DNA from: CAZADA01 sp964526675
GTDB taxonomy: Bacteria > Pseudomonadota > Alphaproteobacteria > Caulobacterales > Maricaulaceae
Length of the DNA: 64,000 bases
Direction of reading: 5' to 3'
NCBI GenBank assembly: GCA_964526675.1
Contig: CAZGLY010000013.1
Span: 8,810-72,809 of the forward strand
The notes under the pieces: generated by a model
Databases searched by the model: none
Told to the model about the DNA's origin: nothing
The model's input: the letters and a program-made list of their open reading frames with translations, nothing else
Part shown: positions 56,901 to 64,000 of the stretch, one piece after another
How positions within the stretch are numbered: the stretch's first letter is position 1
How the letters are laid out: each line of letters starts with the position of its first letter
Program-made: the position numbers and the translations under genes

Positions 56901-57404
56901 TTACTCCGCCAAACGAAGCGGCGAGCCGCCGAAGAGCACGGAAAACTCTTCGCAATGCACCAACACGCTGTCGAACTGCGCCAAGTCGACGTCCGCGGGG
57001 ATCGTCAGCTCCGCCGCGCCGCGGTTGGAGTCGAGCTGGCCGAGCAAGAGCGACCCGTCAGTGGCGTTTTGGCCATTCGTGCTCGCGAACGCGGTGGGCG
57101 ACAAGAAGATCTTGATGTCCGGGCCGCGCCCCGTGCGGAAGTCATCAAGCAAGCGCAAGACCGTGGCGTCGTCGCGCTGGACGATCTCCCAGCCACCGGA
57201 CGTGCCTTTGCGTTTGCGGGCGAATCCGCCGGACGCCAGGATCGTCTCGGTCGCGCTTGCTGCGACCACGTCTTGGGCGACGTCAGCGCTGGCGTTGTCT
57301 TGGGCGGTCGCCGCGCTCGCGGCGACGAGGGCGATGAGGCCAGCCAACACTGCGGCCATGGCGTGACGAGCGATGGCGCTGACGGGCGTCGTGATGAGCG
57401 TCAT
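56901..57404 (-). CDS. secreted DM13-domain protein
   Basis: This 167-residue protein has a signal peptide ending at ATAQ and one DM13 domain: GTSGGWEIVQ, LRLLDDFRTGRGPDIKIFLSP, and LVHCEEFSVLFGGSPL with Cys151. DM13 domains have been proposed to take part in redox or hydroxylation chemistry; bacterial members are uncharacterised. AGGAGGA precedes ATG 57404. It is convergent with the TPR protein gene, 23 bp apart. Confidence 0.88.
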   Translation of the reverse strand: MTLITTPVSAIARHAMAAVLAGLIALVAASAATAQDNASADVAQDVVAASATETILASGGFARKRKGTSGGWEIVQRDDATVLRLLDDFRTGRGPDIKIFLSPTAFASTNGQNATDGSLLLGQLDSNRGAAELTIPADVDLAQFDSVLVHCEEFSVLFGGSPLRLAE

Positions 57405-57560
57405 GGGGAAATCCTCCTTCTTTCAATGCCTAACGCGCCCGCGGCGCGCCGTGGTCAGCACATGGACGCCCCGCCGGCCCGGCGCCAATCAAGGCTGTTC
57501 ACGCGCGCGCGGTTGGATCTCACATTTTGGCGGTGCGCGTCGTGAGCATGGCTTTCCGCC

Positions 57561-57983
57561 ATGACGCGCGCACCCTATGACGGGTCTATGCTGACGTTGA
57601 ACGACCGTGATCACGGAACCGTCTTCGCCGCCGTCGCTGGTCCGCGCGATGGGCGCGACGCTGAGGCGGCCTGGGCCGACGACGCCGGTCTTCACGGCCC
57701 CACACGCTTAGCGGACGCGGTGACCGTTTGGGCCGGACGACCTGTTGTCCTGCGGGACCCTCTGTTTGAGGCCGCGTGGGTCGAGGACGCGTGCGCTGCG
57801 CGCGATGCGCCTCCACCGCTCACGCTGGACTGGCTGGTGGCGCTTGCGCCGTTCGGCCAGGCGCGCGGACTGAGCGCGCTGCTCGCCCGCGCCGAAGAGA
57901 CGGTGGATGAGCCCGACGGGCCGCGTCGCGCGGCCGCGATCCTTCATGCGGTCTACATGTTGGCCGCATCACGCGCGGCGTGA
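57561..57983 (+). CDS. hypothetical protein, 140 residues
   Basis: This open frame sits between divergent DM13 and convergent thioesterase genes. The product has no signal peptide or membrane segment. LADAVTVWAGRPVVLRDPLF and LTLDWLVALAPFGQARGLSALLARAEETVD, then a helical AAILHAVYMLA, loosely recall a small DnaQ-like exonuclease but lack its acidic motifs. No clear ribosome-binding site precedes 57561; ATG 57588 is an alternative start. It fills an otherwise empty interval and its frame shows normal codon bias. Confidence 0.5.
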   Translation: MTRAPYDGSMLTLNDRDHGTVFAAVAGPRDGRDAEAAWADDAGLHGPTRLADAVTVWAGRPVVLRDPLFEAAWVEDACAARDAPPPLTLDWLVALAPFGQARGLSALLARAEETVDEPDGPRRAAAILHAVYMLAASRAA

Positions 57984-58014
57984 GGGAGGGATCGCGCCGG
58001 CTTCGCGCGTCGTC

Positions 58015-58941
58015 TCAGCCGATCGCGGCGAGGGCGGCGGTGTCGCGCAGCGCCGCCAGAACGGCTGGGTGCGGCCGGGTCGCGGCGCGCGCTTTCAGGT
58101 CGAAGAACACGCCAACGATCGACGAGGCGCACCACGGTGCGGCGGAGCCCGGCTCGAAGAACCACTGCCGCCACTCGACCATCTTCTCATTCGCGGTCAC
58201 GACGCCGGCGCGGATCACGAACCGATCGCCTGGAGCCGGCCGGCGCAACACGTCCAAACGCATTTCAACAACCGCAATGTCCAGATTGGTAGCCTGGGCC
58301 AGCGCTGTGTGAAACAGAAACCCCGTCGCGTCGGACGCCCGGCCAACGAAGGCCTCCGGCCTCAAAAGTCCGTCGGCCCCCATTTCGCCCACCTGGAACA
58401 CGCCCTGTCCGATCACCGCGAGTTGGGCGGCGTCTGCGGCGGCCATGCTGATGGCAGGCCCCTCGGGGGCGGGCGCCACGCCTTTCGGCGCGACATGCGC
58501 GGGGGGCGTCACGGCAAAAGCCCGTGCGCGATCCGCGAAGCGCGCAGGCCACGGAAACGCCCGTCCTGTGGTCGGATCCGTGTGGTCGGCGGCGACGCGG
58601 ATCCCCGCGCACGGCGCCCCGTCGAGGCCGTCGCGCATTTCGAACGCGGCGTCCAAAGCGCGCTCGTCCCAATGGGCGACGCCCCCTGCGATGGTCAGGC
58701 GCCGTCCAGGAGGAACCTCGCGCAGGAACCGGATGTGCACGCGCGTGGGCTGCGCCGCGGAGATCGCGTTGACCCGTTCGCCATTGGGGACGCCCAGCTC
58801 ATCCACCAACACGGCGAACGCCTCCAGCGCTTTGGCGGCGTAGAAGCGCACATTGAGATGGCCAAGTTCATCGCATTCCCAAGCGTTGGCCGCGCCGCGC
58901 CACAGCGGCGTCCACGCATCCATGGCGGGTGACTGGCTCAT
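58015..58941 (-). CDS. double-hotdog acyl-CoA thioesterase-like protein
   Basis: This 308-residue protein has two hotdog-fold halves. The first carries WECDELGHLNVRFYAAKALEAF, with the Asp/His pair typical of 4-hydroxybenzoyl-CoA-thioesterase-type enzymes, and the second carries FLFHTALAQATNLDIAVVEMRLDVLRRPAPGDRF. It probably hydrolyses an acyl-CoA. It begins 12 bp after the zur-like gene, so the two are likely co-transcribed. ATG 58923 is an alternative start. Confidence 0.82.
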   Translation of the reverse strand: MSQSPAMDAWTPLWRGAANAWECDELGHLNVRFYAAKALEAFAVLVDELGVPNGERVNAISAAQPTRVHIRFLREVPPGRRLTIAGGVAHWDERALDAAFEMRDGLDGAPCAGIRVAADHTDPTTGRAFPWPARFADRARAFAVTPPAHVAPKGVAPAPEGPAISMAAADAAQLAVIGQGVFQVGEMGADGLLRPEAFVGRASDATGFLFHTALAQATNLDIAVVEMRLDVLRRPAPGDRFVIRAGVVTANEKMVEWRQWFFEPGSAAPWCASSIVGVFFDLKARAATRPHPAVLAALRDTAALAAIG

Positions 58942-58953
58942 GGGCCTGTGTCC

Positions 58954-59418
58954 TCAGCGATCGGTGAGGGCGCTTACGCGGTGGTTCCGGGTGGCCGCGC
59001 ACTGCCGGCATTCGCCATAGTGCTCTAAGACTGAATGGCGCACGACGAAACCCTGCGGCGCCTCCGCTGCGAGTTTGGGCCGCCGCCGTTCCGTCGTGGC
59101 GCCGCATGCGTCACACACAAAAAACTCCGTCACATGCGATCCGCCGCCATGCCGGCACGCCACATAAGCGTTGAGCCCGGCGACCCGGTGGACAAGGCCG
59201 AGATCCTGCAGAAACTGCAGGGCGCGATAGGCCGTCGCGGGTTTCGCCGGTTGTTCGGGCGTGCCGAGGATCGGCAACAGGTCATAGGCCTTCACCGGCG
59301 CCGACGCCGACGCGACGGCCGCCAGCGCCCGCTTGCGCAGCGCCGTGAGGCGCGCGCCACGCACAGCGCACAGCGATTGCGCGCGCTCAAGCACACGATC
59401 TTGATCCGTCAACGTCAT
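58954..59418 (-). CDS. zur: Fur-family regulator, Zur-like
   Basis: This 154-residue protein has the Fur winged helix (RGARLTALRKRALAAVAS; recognition helix KPATAYRALQFLQDLGLVHR) and a zinc-binding dimerisation domain with CDAC (Cys102, Cys105) and CRQC (Cys137, Cys140), plus CRHGGGSHVTEFFVC. Zur represses zinc uptake genes. No zinc transporter is in the window, so its targets lie elsewhere. It is divergent from sapC (167 bp between starts). Confidence 0.88.
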   Translation of the reverse strand: MTLTDQDRVLERAQSLCAVRGARLTALRKRALAAVASASAPVKAYDLLPILGTPEQPAKPATAYRALQFLQDLGLVHRVAGLNAYVACRHGGGSHVTEFFVCDACGATTERRRPKLAAEAPQGFVVRHSVLEHYGECRQCAATRNHRVSALTDR

Positions 59419-59585
59419 GGCCGCCGCCTATACACCAAACCCGCCCGCCGCGCGCGCTTTGCGGCGGGGACCTCTTCGGAAACGGGTCTTAGCAGGGCCC
59501 GGCTCTTGGACTGAGCAGGCCGCATTGGCGCCTGATCGTCGGTCGGCTATTGCTGCGAGCCTTGCAGAGCGTTGGGAGGCGAGCC

Positions 59586-60380
59586 ATGGCGGACACAGGC
59601 GGACAGCCGGAAATCACGGGATCGGTGCTGTTTTTCAAGCGGCCCGAGCCGTTGAGCAACGAACGCCACGGCCGCCTCGGCGTGAAGCGCAGCACAGCGC
59701 CTTTGGCGTTTGCGCGCGAGGCGCATGTCGTGCCGGTCACGGTCGGCGAGTTCGCGGCTGCGGCGCTGAGCTATCCGATCATTTTCGCCGGAGACAAGAA
59801 GTCCCCCTTGGTGGTGATGGGGCTGCGCGCGGGCGCGAACCTGTTCATCAACGATGAGGGCGTGCTCGACGCGGACATGTATTTGCCGGCGTTCATCCGC
59901 CGCTATCCGTTCGTGTTCGCGCAGCAAAACCCAGAGCTGGGCGAGAACAGCGGCTACGTCGTGTGCGTGGACGCCGGCTCCGACTTGGTCACGGACACGC
60001 CGGACATGCCGTTTTTCGAGAACGGCAAGCCGACAGACTTCACCAACGAAGCCATTGAGTTCTTAACCAATTTTGAGAAGCAGCGCGTGACGACGGAACG
60101 CCTCGTCAGCGTTCTGGAAGAGCACGACTTATTTGAGGAGAAGACCGTCAATTTCCAGCCGCGCAACGCGGACGGGTCGCTGGGAGACCCCATGAAAGTG
60201 GCGGACTACTACGCCGTGTCCACGGAAAAACTGAACAAGTTGTCGCCGGACGCCTTGGTGTCCTTGCGGGATTCCGCCGCGCTTAATGCGATTTACATTC
60301 ACAACGTGTCATTGCTCAACTGGAAGCGCGTGATTGATCGCGCGATGCGTCAACAGACTCCGCAGCCGGCGACCGTGTGA
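59586..60380 (+). CDS. SapC family protein
   Basis: This 264-residue protein matches SapC: KRPEPLSNERHGRLGVKR, VPVTVGEFAAAALSYPIIFAGD, LPAFIRRYPFVFA and a terminal AALNAIYIHNVSLLNWKRVIDR. SapC proteins are common in alphaproteobacteria, with no defined function; the name comes from an S-layer gene neighbourhood in another genus. GGGAGG precedes ATG 59586. A GC hairpin follows the stop. Confidence 0.9.
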   Translation: MADTGGQPEITGSVLFFKRPEPLSNERHGRLGVKRSTAPLAFAREAHVVPVTVGEFAAAALSYPIIFAGDKKSPLVVMGLRAGANLFINDEGVLDADMYLPAFIRRYPFVFAQQNPELGENSGYVVCVDAGSDLVTDTPDMPFFENGKPTDFTNEAIEFLTNFEKQRVTTERLVSVLEEHDLFEEKTVNFQPRNADGSLGDPMKVADYYAVSTEKLNKLSPDALVSLRDSAALNAIYIHNVSLLNWKRVIDRAMRQQTPQPATV

Positions 60381-60389
60381 GCCATGCGT

Positions 60390-60413
60390 GACGGCGCCCG
60401 GCGCGGCGCCGTC
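60390..60413 (+). terminator. GC hairpin after sapC
   Basis: GACGGCGCC (60390-60398) pairs perfectly with GGCGCCGTC (60405-60413) around a six-base loop, nine bases after the SapC stop. No T tract follows, so intrinsic termination is uncertain. Confidence 0.45.
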
Positions 60414-60508
60414 GGGTCACAAGGCTGAGAGACGGACGCGAGGCGACTGCCCAGGCGGGCGTTTCGCGATATATGCGGTTTTGTCGCACCATTGCGGGAG
60501 ACCGAACC

Positions 60509-62680
60509 ATGCGCCTGTTTCTTGTGCTGATGACGCTGTTGGCCGCGGCGCCCTCATGGGGTGCGGAAAGCGCGCCCGCGCGCAGCGACAATGTGACGGT
60601 GCGTTTGATCAGCGACGCGGCCTCGGTTGCGCCCGGCGAGATGTTCTATGTCGCGATCCACAAAGAGATCGCGCCCGGCTGGCACACGTACTGGCGCAAC
60701 GCCGGTACAGCTGGCGAAAGCACGGAGGTGGCGTGGGACCTGCCGGAAGGCCTGACCGCCGGTGAGATCATTTGGCCCGCGCCAACGGTGTACAATCTCG
60801 CCGGCGTGGTCACGAACTACATCTTCGAGGACGAACTCGTGTTGGCGGTGCCGTTTACGGTCGCTGATACGGTGGCGCCGGGGGAGGCGCTTGACATCAC
60901 CGCGCAGCTTTATTGGCAAGAGTGCGCGGATATCTGCATCCCCGTGGACAACATCACATTGAGCCTGAGCGTGCCCGTGTCGGAGCCGGGAGCGTCCGGC
61001 CGCGATCCGCAGTGGGCGCCGCGGATTGATCAAGCGTTGGCCGACGCGCCGGCCGAGCTGGGCTTTGAGGTCGGGCTGGCGCGCGCTGGCGATGTCGTTC
61101 AGCTGAGCGTCGCCGACGACGCGTTGGGCGCGGCCATCGCCGAAGACGCGATCCGCGATCCGTACTTCTTTCCTTATGAGGCGAAGATCATCGACTACAA
61201 CGCGCCGCAGCCGGCGGCGTTCGGCGAGCGGGGCTTCACACTTGATCTCACGCCGGGATCGGCGCTGCGCGAGACGTTGCAGCCGGTGGCGGGCGTGGTC
61301 GCGTTTGAGGAGCGCCGGGGCGGCTCATGGGCGCGTCGGGCCGTGACCATCGCGGCCGATCCGGGTGGGGTGGTCATCGGCGCTGCGCCGGTTGGCGCAG
61401 CCGGCGCCGGGTCTCGCGCCGCAGGGGGCGGGTTGGGCCTCGGCGCCGTGGCGGGCCTCGTCGCGGCGAGTCTTTTGGGCGGCTTGATCTTGAACCTCAT
61501 GCCCTGCGTTTTTCCGGTCCTGTCGATTAAGGCGTTGGCCTTGGTGAACAAGGCCCATGACGCGCCCGGCGCGGCGCGCCGCCAAGGTCTCGCCTTCTTG
61601 GCGGGCGTGCTGGCCACGTTCACCGTGTTCGCGGGGGCCATTTTGGCGCTGCAAGCGGCGGGTCAGGCCGTGGGCTGGGGCTTTCAGCTCCAGTCGCCGG
61701 TGTTTGTGACGGCGTTGGCGGTGTTGATGTTCGCCATCGGGCTCAATCTTCTTGGGTTCTTCGAGGTCGGCGCGTCGCTTCAAGGTGTCGGCGGTGGTTT
61801 GGCGGCCCAGGGCGGCAGCGCGGGCGCGTTTTTCACCGGCGTGTTGGCGGTGGCGGTCGCCGCGCCGTGCGTTGGACCGTTTCTCGGCGCGCCGTTGGGC
61901 TTCGCCCTGACTCAACCGCCTTACGTCGCTATCGCGTTGTTTTGGGCGATCGGCTTGGGTTTGGCGGCGCCGTTTGTCGCGGTGAGCGTCGCGCCGGAGC
62001 TGCTCCGCGCCTTGCCGAAGCCCGGACCTTGGATGGAGACGTTCAAGCAAGCCTTGTCGTTTCCCATGTTCCTCACGGCGATCTGGCTGGTGTGGACATT
62101 GGCGCAGCAAGCCGGCGCGAACGGCGTGGGCTTCGCGCTGCTCGCCATGACGGCGGTCGCGTTCGCGGTGTGGGCGGTCAAGGCGGCCGGCGGCGCGCGC
62201 GGGTTTGGCGCGCGGGCGGTTCAGGCCGGCGCGGCGCTCAGCCTGGTGGTGGCGGGGCTTGCCATTGTCGGGGCGGGCGCGATGAGCGCCACGGCGTCCT
62301 CGTCCGCGCCCGCCGTTGAGGACGCGGCGGCTGCGGCGTCCGACGCGTGGTCGCCGGAGCGGGTGGCGGCGTTGCGGGCTGAGGGGCGACCCGTTTTTGT
62401 GGATTTCACGGCCGCGTGGTGCATCACATGCCAAGCGAACAAGCGGCTCACGCTCACGCAGCCGCGCGTGCGCGCCGCGTTTGAGAAATACGATGTGGCG
62501 TATCTGACGGCGGATTGGACGAACCGGGATCCTGAGATCGCGGCCACCCTGGCCGATTATGGCCGCGCGGGGGTGCCGCTTTATCTCCTCTTGGTCGACG
62601 ACCGGGAAGCGATTACGCTCCCGCAACTGTTGACGCCGCAGATCGTGATCGCCGCGCTCGAGGATGCGTTCGGCGCGTAA
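60509..62680 (+). CDS. dsbD: thiol:disulfide interchange protein, DsbD/ScsB type
   Basis: This 723-residue protein has a signal peptide ending at SWGA and a ScsB-like N-terminal periplasmic domain with Cys139/Cys143 (ECADICIP). A multi-spanning DsbD domain with LMPCVFP (Cys333) and AAPCVGPF (Cys454) follows, then a C-terminal thioredoxin domain with AAWCITC (Cys638, Cys641). It carries electrons from cytoplasmic thioredoxin to periplasmic partners. The N-terminal KEIAPGWHTYWRNAGTAGE identifies the ScsB branch. GGGAGA precedes ATG 60509; an upstream ATG at 60473 is less likely. The redoxin gene follows by 18 bp. Confidence 0.93.
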   Translation: MRLFLVLMTLLAAAPSWGAESAPARSDNVTVRLISDAASVAPGEMFYVAIHKEIAPGWHTYWRNAGTAGESTEVAWDLPEGLTAGEIIWPAPTVYNLAGVVTNYIFEDELVLAVPFTVADTVAPGEALDITAQLYWQECADICIPVDNITLSLSVPVSEPGASGRDPQWAPRIDQALADAPAELGFEVGLARAGDVVQLSVADDALGAAIAEDAIRDPYFFPYEAKIIDYNAPQPAAFGERGFTLDLTPGSALRETLQPVAGVVAFEERRGGSWARRAVTIAADPGGVVIGAAPVGAAGAGSRAAGGGLGLGAVAGLVAASLLGGLILNLMPCVFPVLSIKALALVNKAHDAPGAARRQGLAFLAGVLATFTVFAGAILALQAAGQAVGWGFQLQSPVFVTALAVLMFAIGLNLLGFFEVGASLQGVGGGLAAQGGSAGAFFTGVLAVAVAAPCVGPFLGAPLGFALTQPPYVAIALFWAIGLGLAAPFVAVSVAPELLRALPKPGPWMETFKQALSFPMFLTAIWLVWTLAQQAGANGVGFALLAMTAVAFAVWAVKAAGGARGFGARAVQAGAALSLVVAGLAIVGAGAMSATASSSAPAVEDAAAAASDAWSPERVAALRAEGRPVFVDFTAAWCITCQANKRLTLTQPRVRAAFEKYDVAYLTADWTNRDPEIAATLADYGRAGVPLYLLLVDDREAITLPQLLTPQIVIAALEDAFGA

Positions 62681-62698
62681 CCATCAGGGGATGAGGAC

Positions 62699-63349
62699 AT
62701 GTTGCATCAACGCCAAATGAAACTCGCCGCCGGCGCGGCCGCCGCGGCGTTCTTGACCATGGCGGCGGTGGCGTCGGGCGCCGCCGCGAAGGCCGATGAT
62801 CTGGCGGTGGGCGGCTCCGCGCCGGACTTTACGGCCGTTGATTCCAATGGCGTCGAACACAGCCTGTCCGATTACGCGGATGGCACGGTGGTGTTGGAGT
62901 GGACCAATCACGGGTGCCCGTATGTGAAGGCGCACTACGATTCCAACAACATGCAGGAGCTGCAAACCGATGCGACGTCCGACGGCGTCACATGGCTGAC
63001 GGTGGTGTCGTCCGCGCCCGGCAAACAGGGCCATGTCGATGGCGCGAAAGCAAATGCGCTGACGGACGACCGCGGCGCGTCGCCGACGGCGGTGCTGCTG
63101 GACCCAGAGGGCGCGGTCGGGCGTCTCTACGCCGCCGCCACCACGCCGCACATGTTCGTCATTCACGAGGGCGAGCTGGTCTATCAGGGCGCGATCGACA
63201 ACCGCCAGGAAAGCCCCGAAGCCCGCAAGCAAACGCCGCAGGAGCGCACCAACTACGTGCGCGCCGCGCTGGCGGCGGTGGACGCGGGGGAAACGCCGGC
63301 GGTCACCAGCACGGTCGCCTATGGCTGCACGGTGAAGTACGCCAGCTGA
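62699..63349 (+). CDS. periplasmic redoxin (AhpC/TSA-type thioredoxin-fold protein)
   Basis: This 216-residue protein has a signal peptide ending at AAAKA. The thioredoxin fold has GGSAPDFTAVDSNGVEHSL and WTNHGCPYVKAHY with the probable peroxidatic Cys73, and a second cysteine near the C-terminus (YGCTVKY, Cys210). Being immediately downstream of dsbD, it is the likely recipient of its electrons, acting as a periplasmic peroxide or disulfide reductase. ATG 62699 has GAGG; ATG 62717 is possible. Confidence 0.88.
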   Translation: MLHQRQMKLAAGAAAAAFLTMAAVASGAAAKADDLAVGGSAPDFTAVDSNGVEHSLSDYADGTVVLEWTNHGCPYVKAHYDSNNMQELQTDATSDGVTWLTVVSSAPGKQGHVDGAKANALTDDRGASPTAVLLDPEGAVGRLYAAATTPHMFVIHEGELVYQGAIDNRQESPEARKQTPQERTNYVRAALAAVDAGETPAVTSTVAYGCTVKYAS

Positions 63350-63394
63350 CGGCTCACGCGGCGAGGGCGTCCTCGCGGCTGCACCGACGACGCG

Positions 63395-63428
63395 CGCCAG
63401 CCTCGATCCGGGGCTGGCGTTTGTTTTT
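63395..63428 (+). terminator. intrinsic terminator of the dsbD-redoxin operon
   Basis: CGCCAGCC (63395-63402) and GGCTGGCG (63412-63419) form a perfect 8-bp stem with a 9-base loop, followed at once by TTTGTTTTT. This is the clearest Rho-independent terminator in the window. Confidence 0.88.
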
Positions 63429-63515
63429 GGGCTGGCCTTGATCCCCTTGGCGAGCGGGTCTATCGCGCGGGGAGCTGATGTCGCGCCAGCGGCGTCTCGG
63501 GGCGGGGGATGCGCA

Positions 63516-64000
63516 ATGAAGCTGGAAGACATGCCGGAATGGGCCGCTGTCGCGGCGGCGGCCGCGCGGCTTGAGACCTCGCCGCTGTCCGAACTCATGG
63601 GCGCGGACGCCGACCGCGCAGCCCGTTTGAACCGCCGCGGCTTGGGTCTCACGATTGATGCGGGCAAACATCGTCTGGACACCGGCGCTTTGGACGCGCT
63701 CTGGACCGTGGCGCGGGCGCGGGACCTGGACGCGCGCCGCCAGTTCTTGCTGTCGGGGGGCGAGGTCAACCCGACGGAGCGCCGGCCGGCGTTGCACGCC
63801 GCGGCTCGGGGCGGCGGTCTCAGTCCGGAGGCCGTGGCCCGCGGCGAGGAGCAGCGTGCGACGGTGCGCGCTTTCACCACCGCGCTTCGGGATGGCTGTC
63901 GCACGGGGGCGTCGGGGCGGCCCATACGCACGCTTGTGAGTGTGGGCATTGGCGGGTCTGATCTTGGGCCTCGGCTGTTGTGGGAGGCGCTGAAGCGCCG
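63516..64000 (+). CDS. pgi: glucose-6-phosphate isomerase (partial, 5' part only)
   Basis: The first 161 residues are present. LLSGGEVNPTERRPALHAAAR and TLVSVGIGGSDLGPRLL are unmistakable phosphoglucose isomerase sequences (the phosphate-binding GIGGSDLG). The enzyme interconverts glucose-6- and fructose-6-phosphate. GGGGGA precedes ATG 63516. The gene runs off the right edge. Confidence 0.95.
   Translation, partial: MKLEDMPEWAAVAAAAARLETSPLSELMGADADRAARLNRRGLGLTIDAGKHRLDTGALDALWTVARARDLDARRQFLLSGGEVNPTERRPALHAAARGGGLSPEAVARGEEQRATVRAFTTALRDGCRTGASGRPIRTLVSVGIGGSDLGPRLLWEALKR

Overview
This is a GC-rich stretch of an alphaproteobacterial chromosome. The gene set points towards a Caulobacterales/Hyphomonadales/Maricaulales/Parvularculales-type organism: a fused ArsR-methyltransferase regulator followed by metF and a split metH, a SapC-family protein, ScsB-type DsbD, a DUF938 methyltransferase, several lipoprotein hydrolases and a full gspC-N type II secretion operon. 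The assignment rests on gene content alone. No rRNA, tRNA, CRISPR array, prophage or insertion sequence was seen.

Layout. 1-3.5 kb: a VOC-fold protein and two leucine-degradation genes (methylcrotonyl-CoA carboxylase beta subunit and isovaleryl-CoA dehydrogenase), divergently arranged. 4-10.1 kb: a very acidic, internally duplicated lipoprotein followed by a TonB-dependent receptor, with a Pho-box-like sequence upstream. 10.5-23.3 kb: a small lipoprotein, then gspCDEFGHIJKLMN plus a trailing lipoprotein gene, almost all overlapping or abutting; gspO is absent from the window. 23.3-31.2 kb: a SIMPL-domain protein, free methionine-R-sulfoxide reductase and three exported S9 serine-peptidase homologues, of which the third has lost its catalytic Ser and His. 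31.4-34.8 kb: ettA, mlaC and mlaA. 35-40.8 kb: methionine synthesis (ArsR-methyltransferase, metF, metH split in two) with a palindromic operator overlapping the first start codon.

40.8-50 kb: a small membrane protein, a natural RimB-RimK fusion, a fasciclin protein, a solitary DUF262 protein, an AT-richer HCCA-isomerase-like gene, queE, a tyrosine-phosphatase-like protein and an exported gamma-glutamyltransferase. 50-55.7 kb: a P1-family (DmpA-like) hydrolase, a dcm-vsr-hypothetical operon, a DUF938 methyltransferase, a YcaC-like hydrolase lacking its cysteine, and a thiolase. 55.9-64 kb: a TPR periplasmic protein, a DM13 protein, a thioesterase with a zur-like regulator, SapC, an scsB/dsbD-redoxin operon ended by a good intrinsic terminator, and the start of pgi.

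How the parts relate. The secretion operon, the TonB receptor/lipoprotein pair and the exported peptidases suggest a cell that secretes hydrolases and imports the products. The Pho-box-like site suggests, but does not prove, a phosphate-starvation link. The methionine block is a coherent regulated operon. The least explained items are the duplicated acidic lipoprotein with its receptor, the pseudo-peptidase lipoprotein, the RimB-RimK fusion with its palindrome, and the cysteine-less YcaC homologue.
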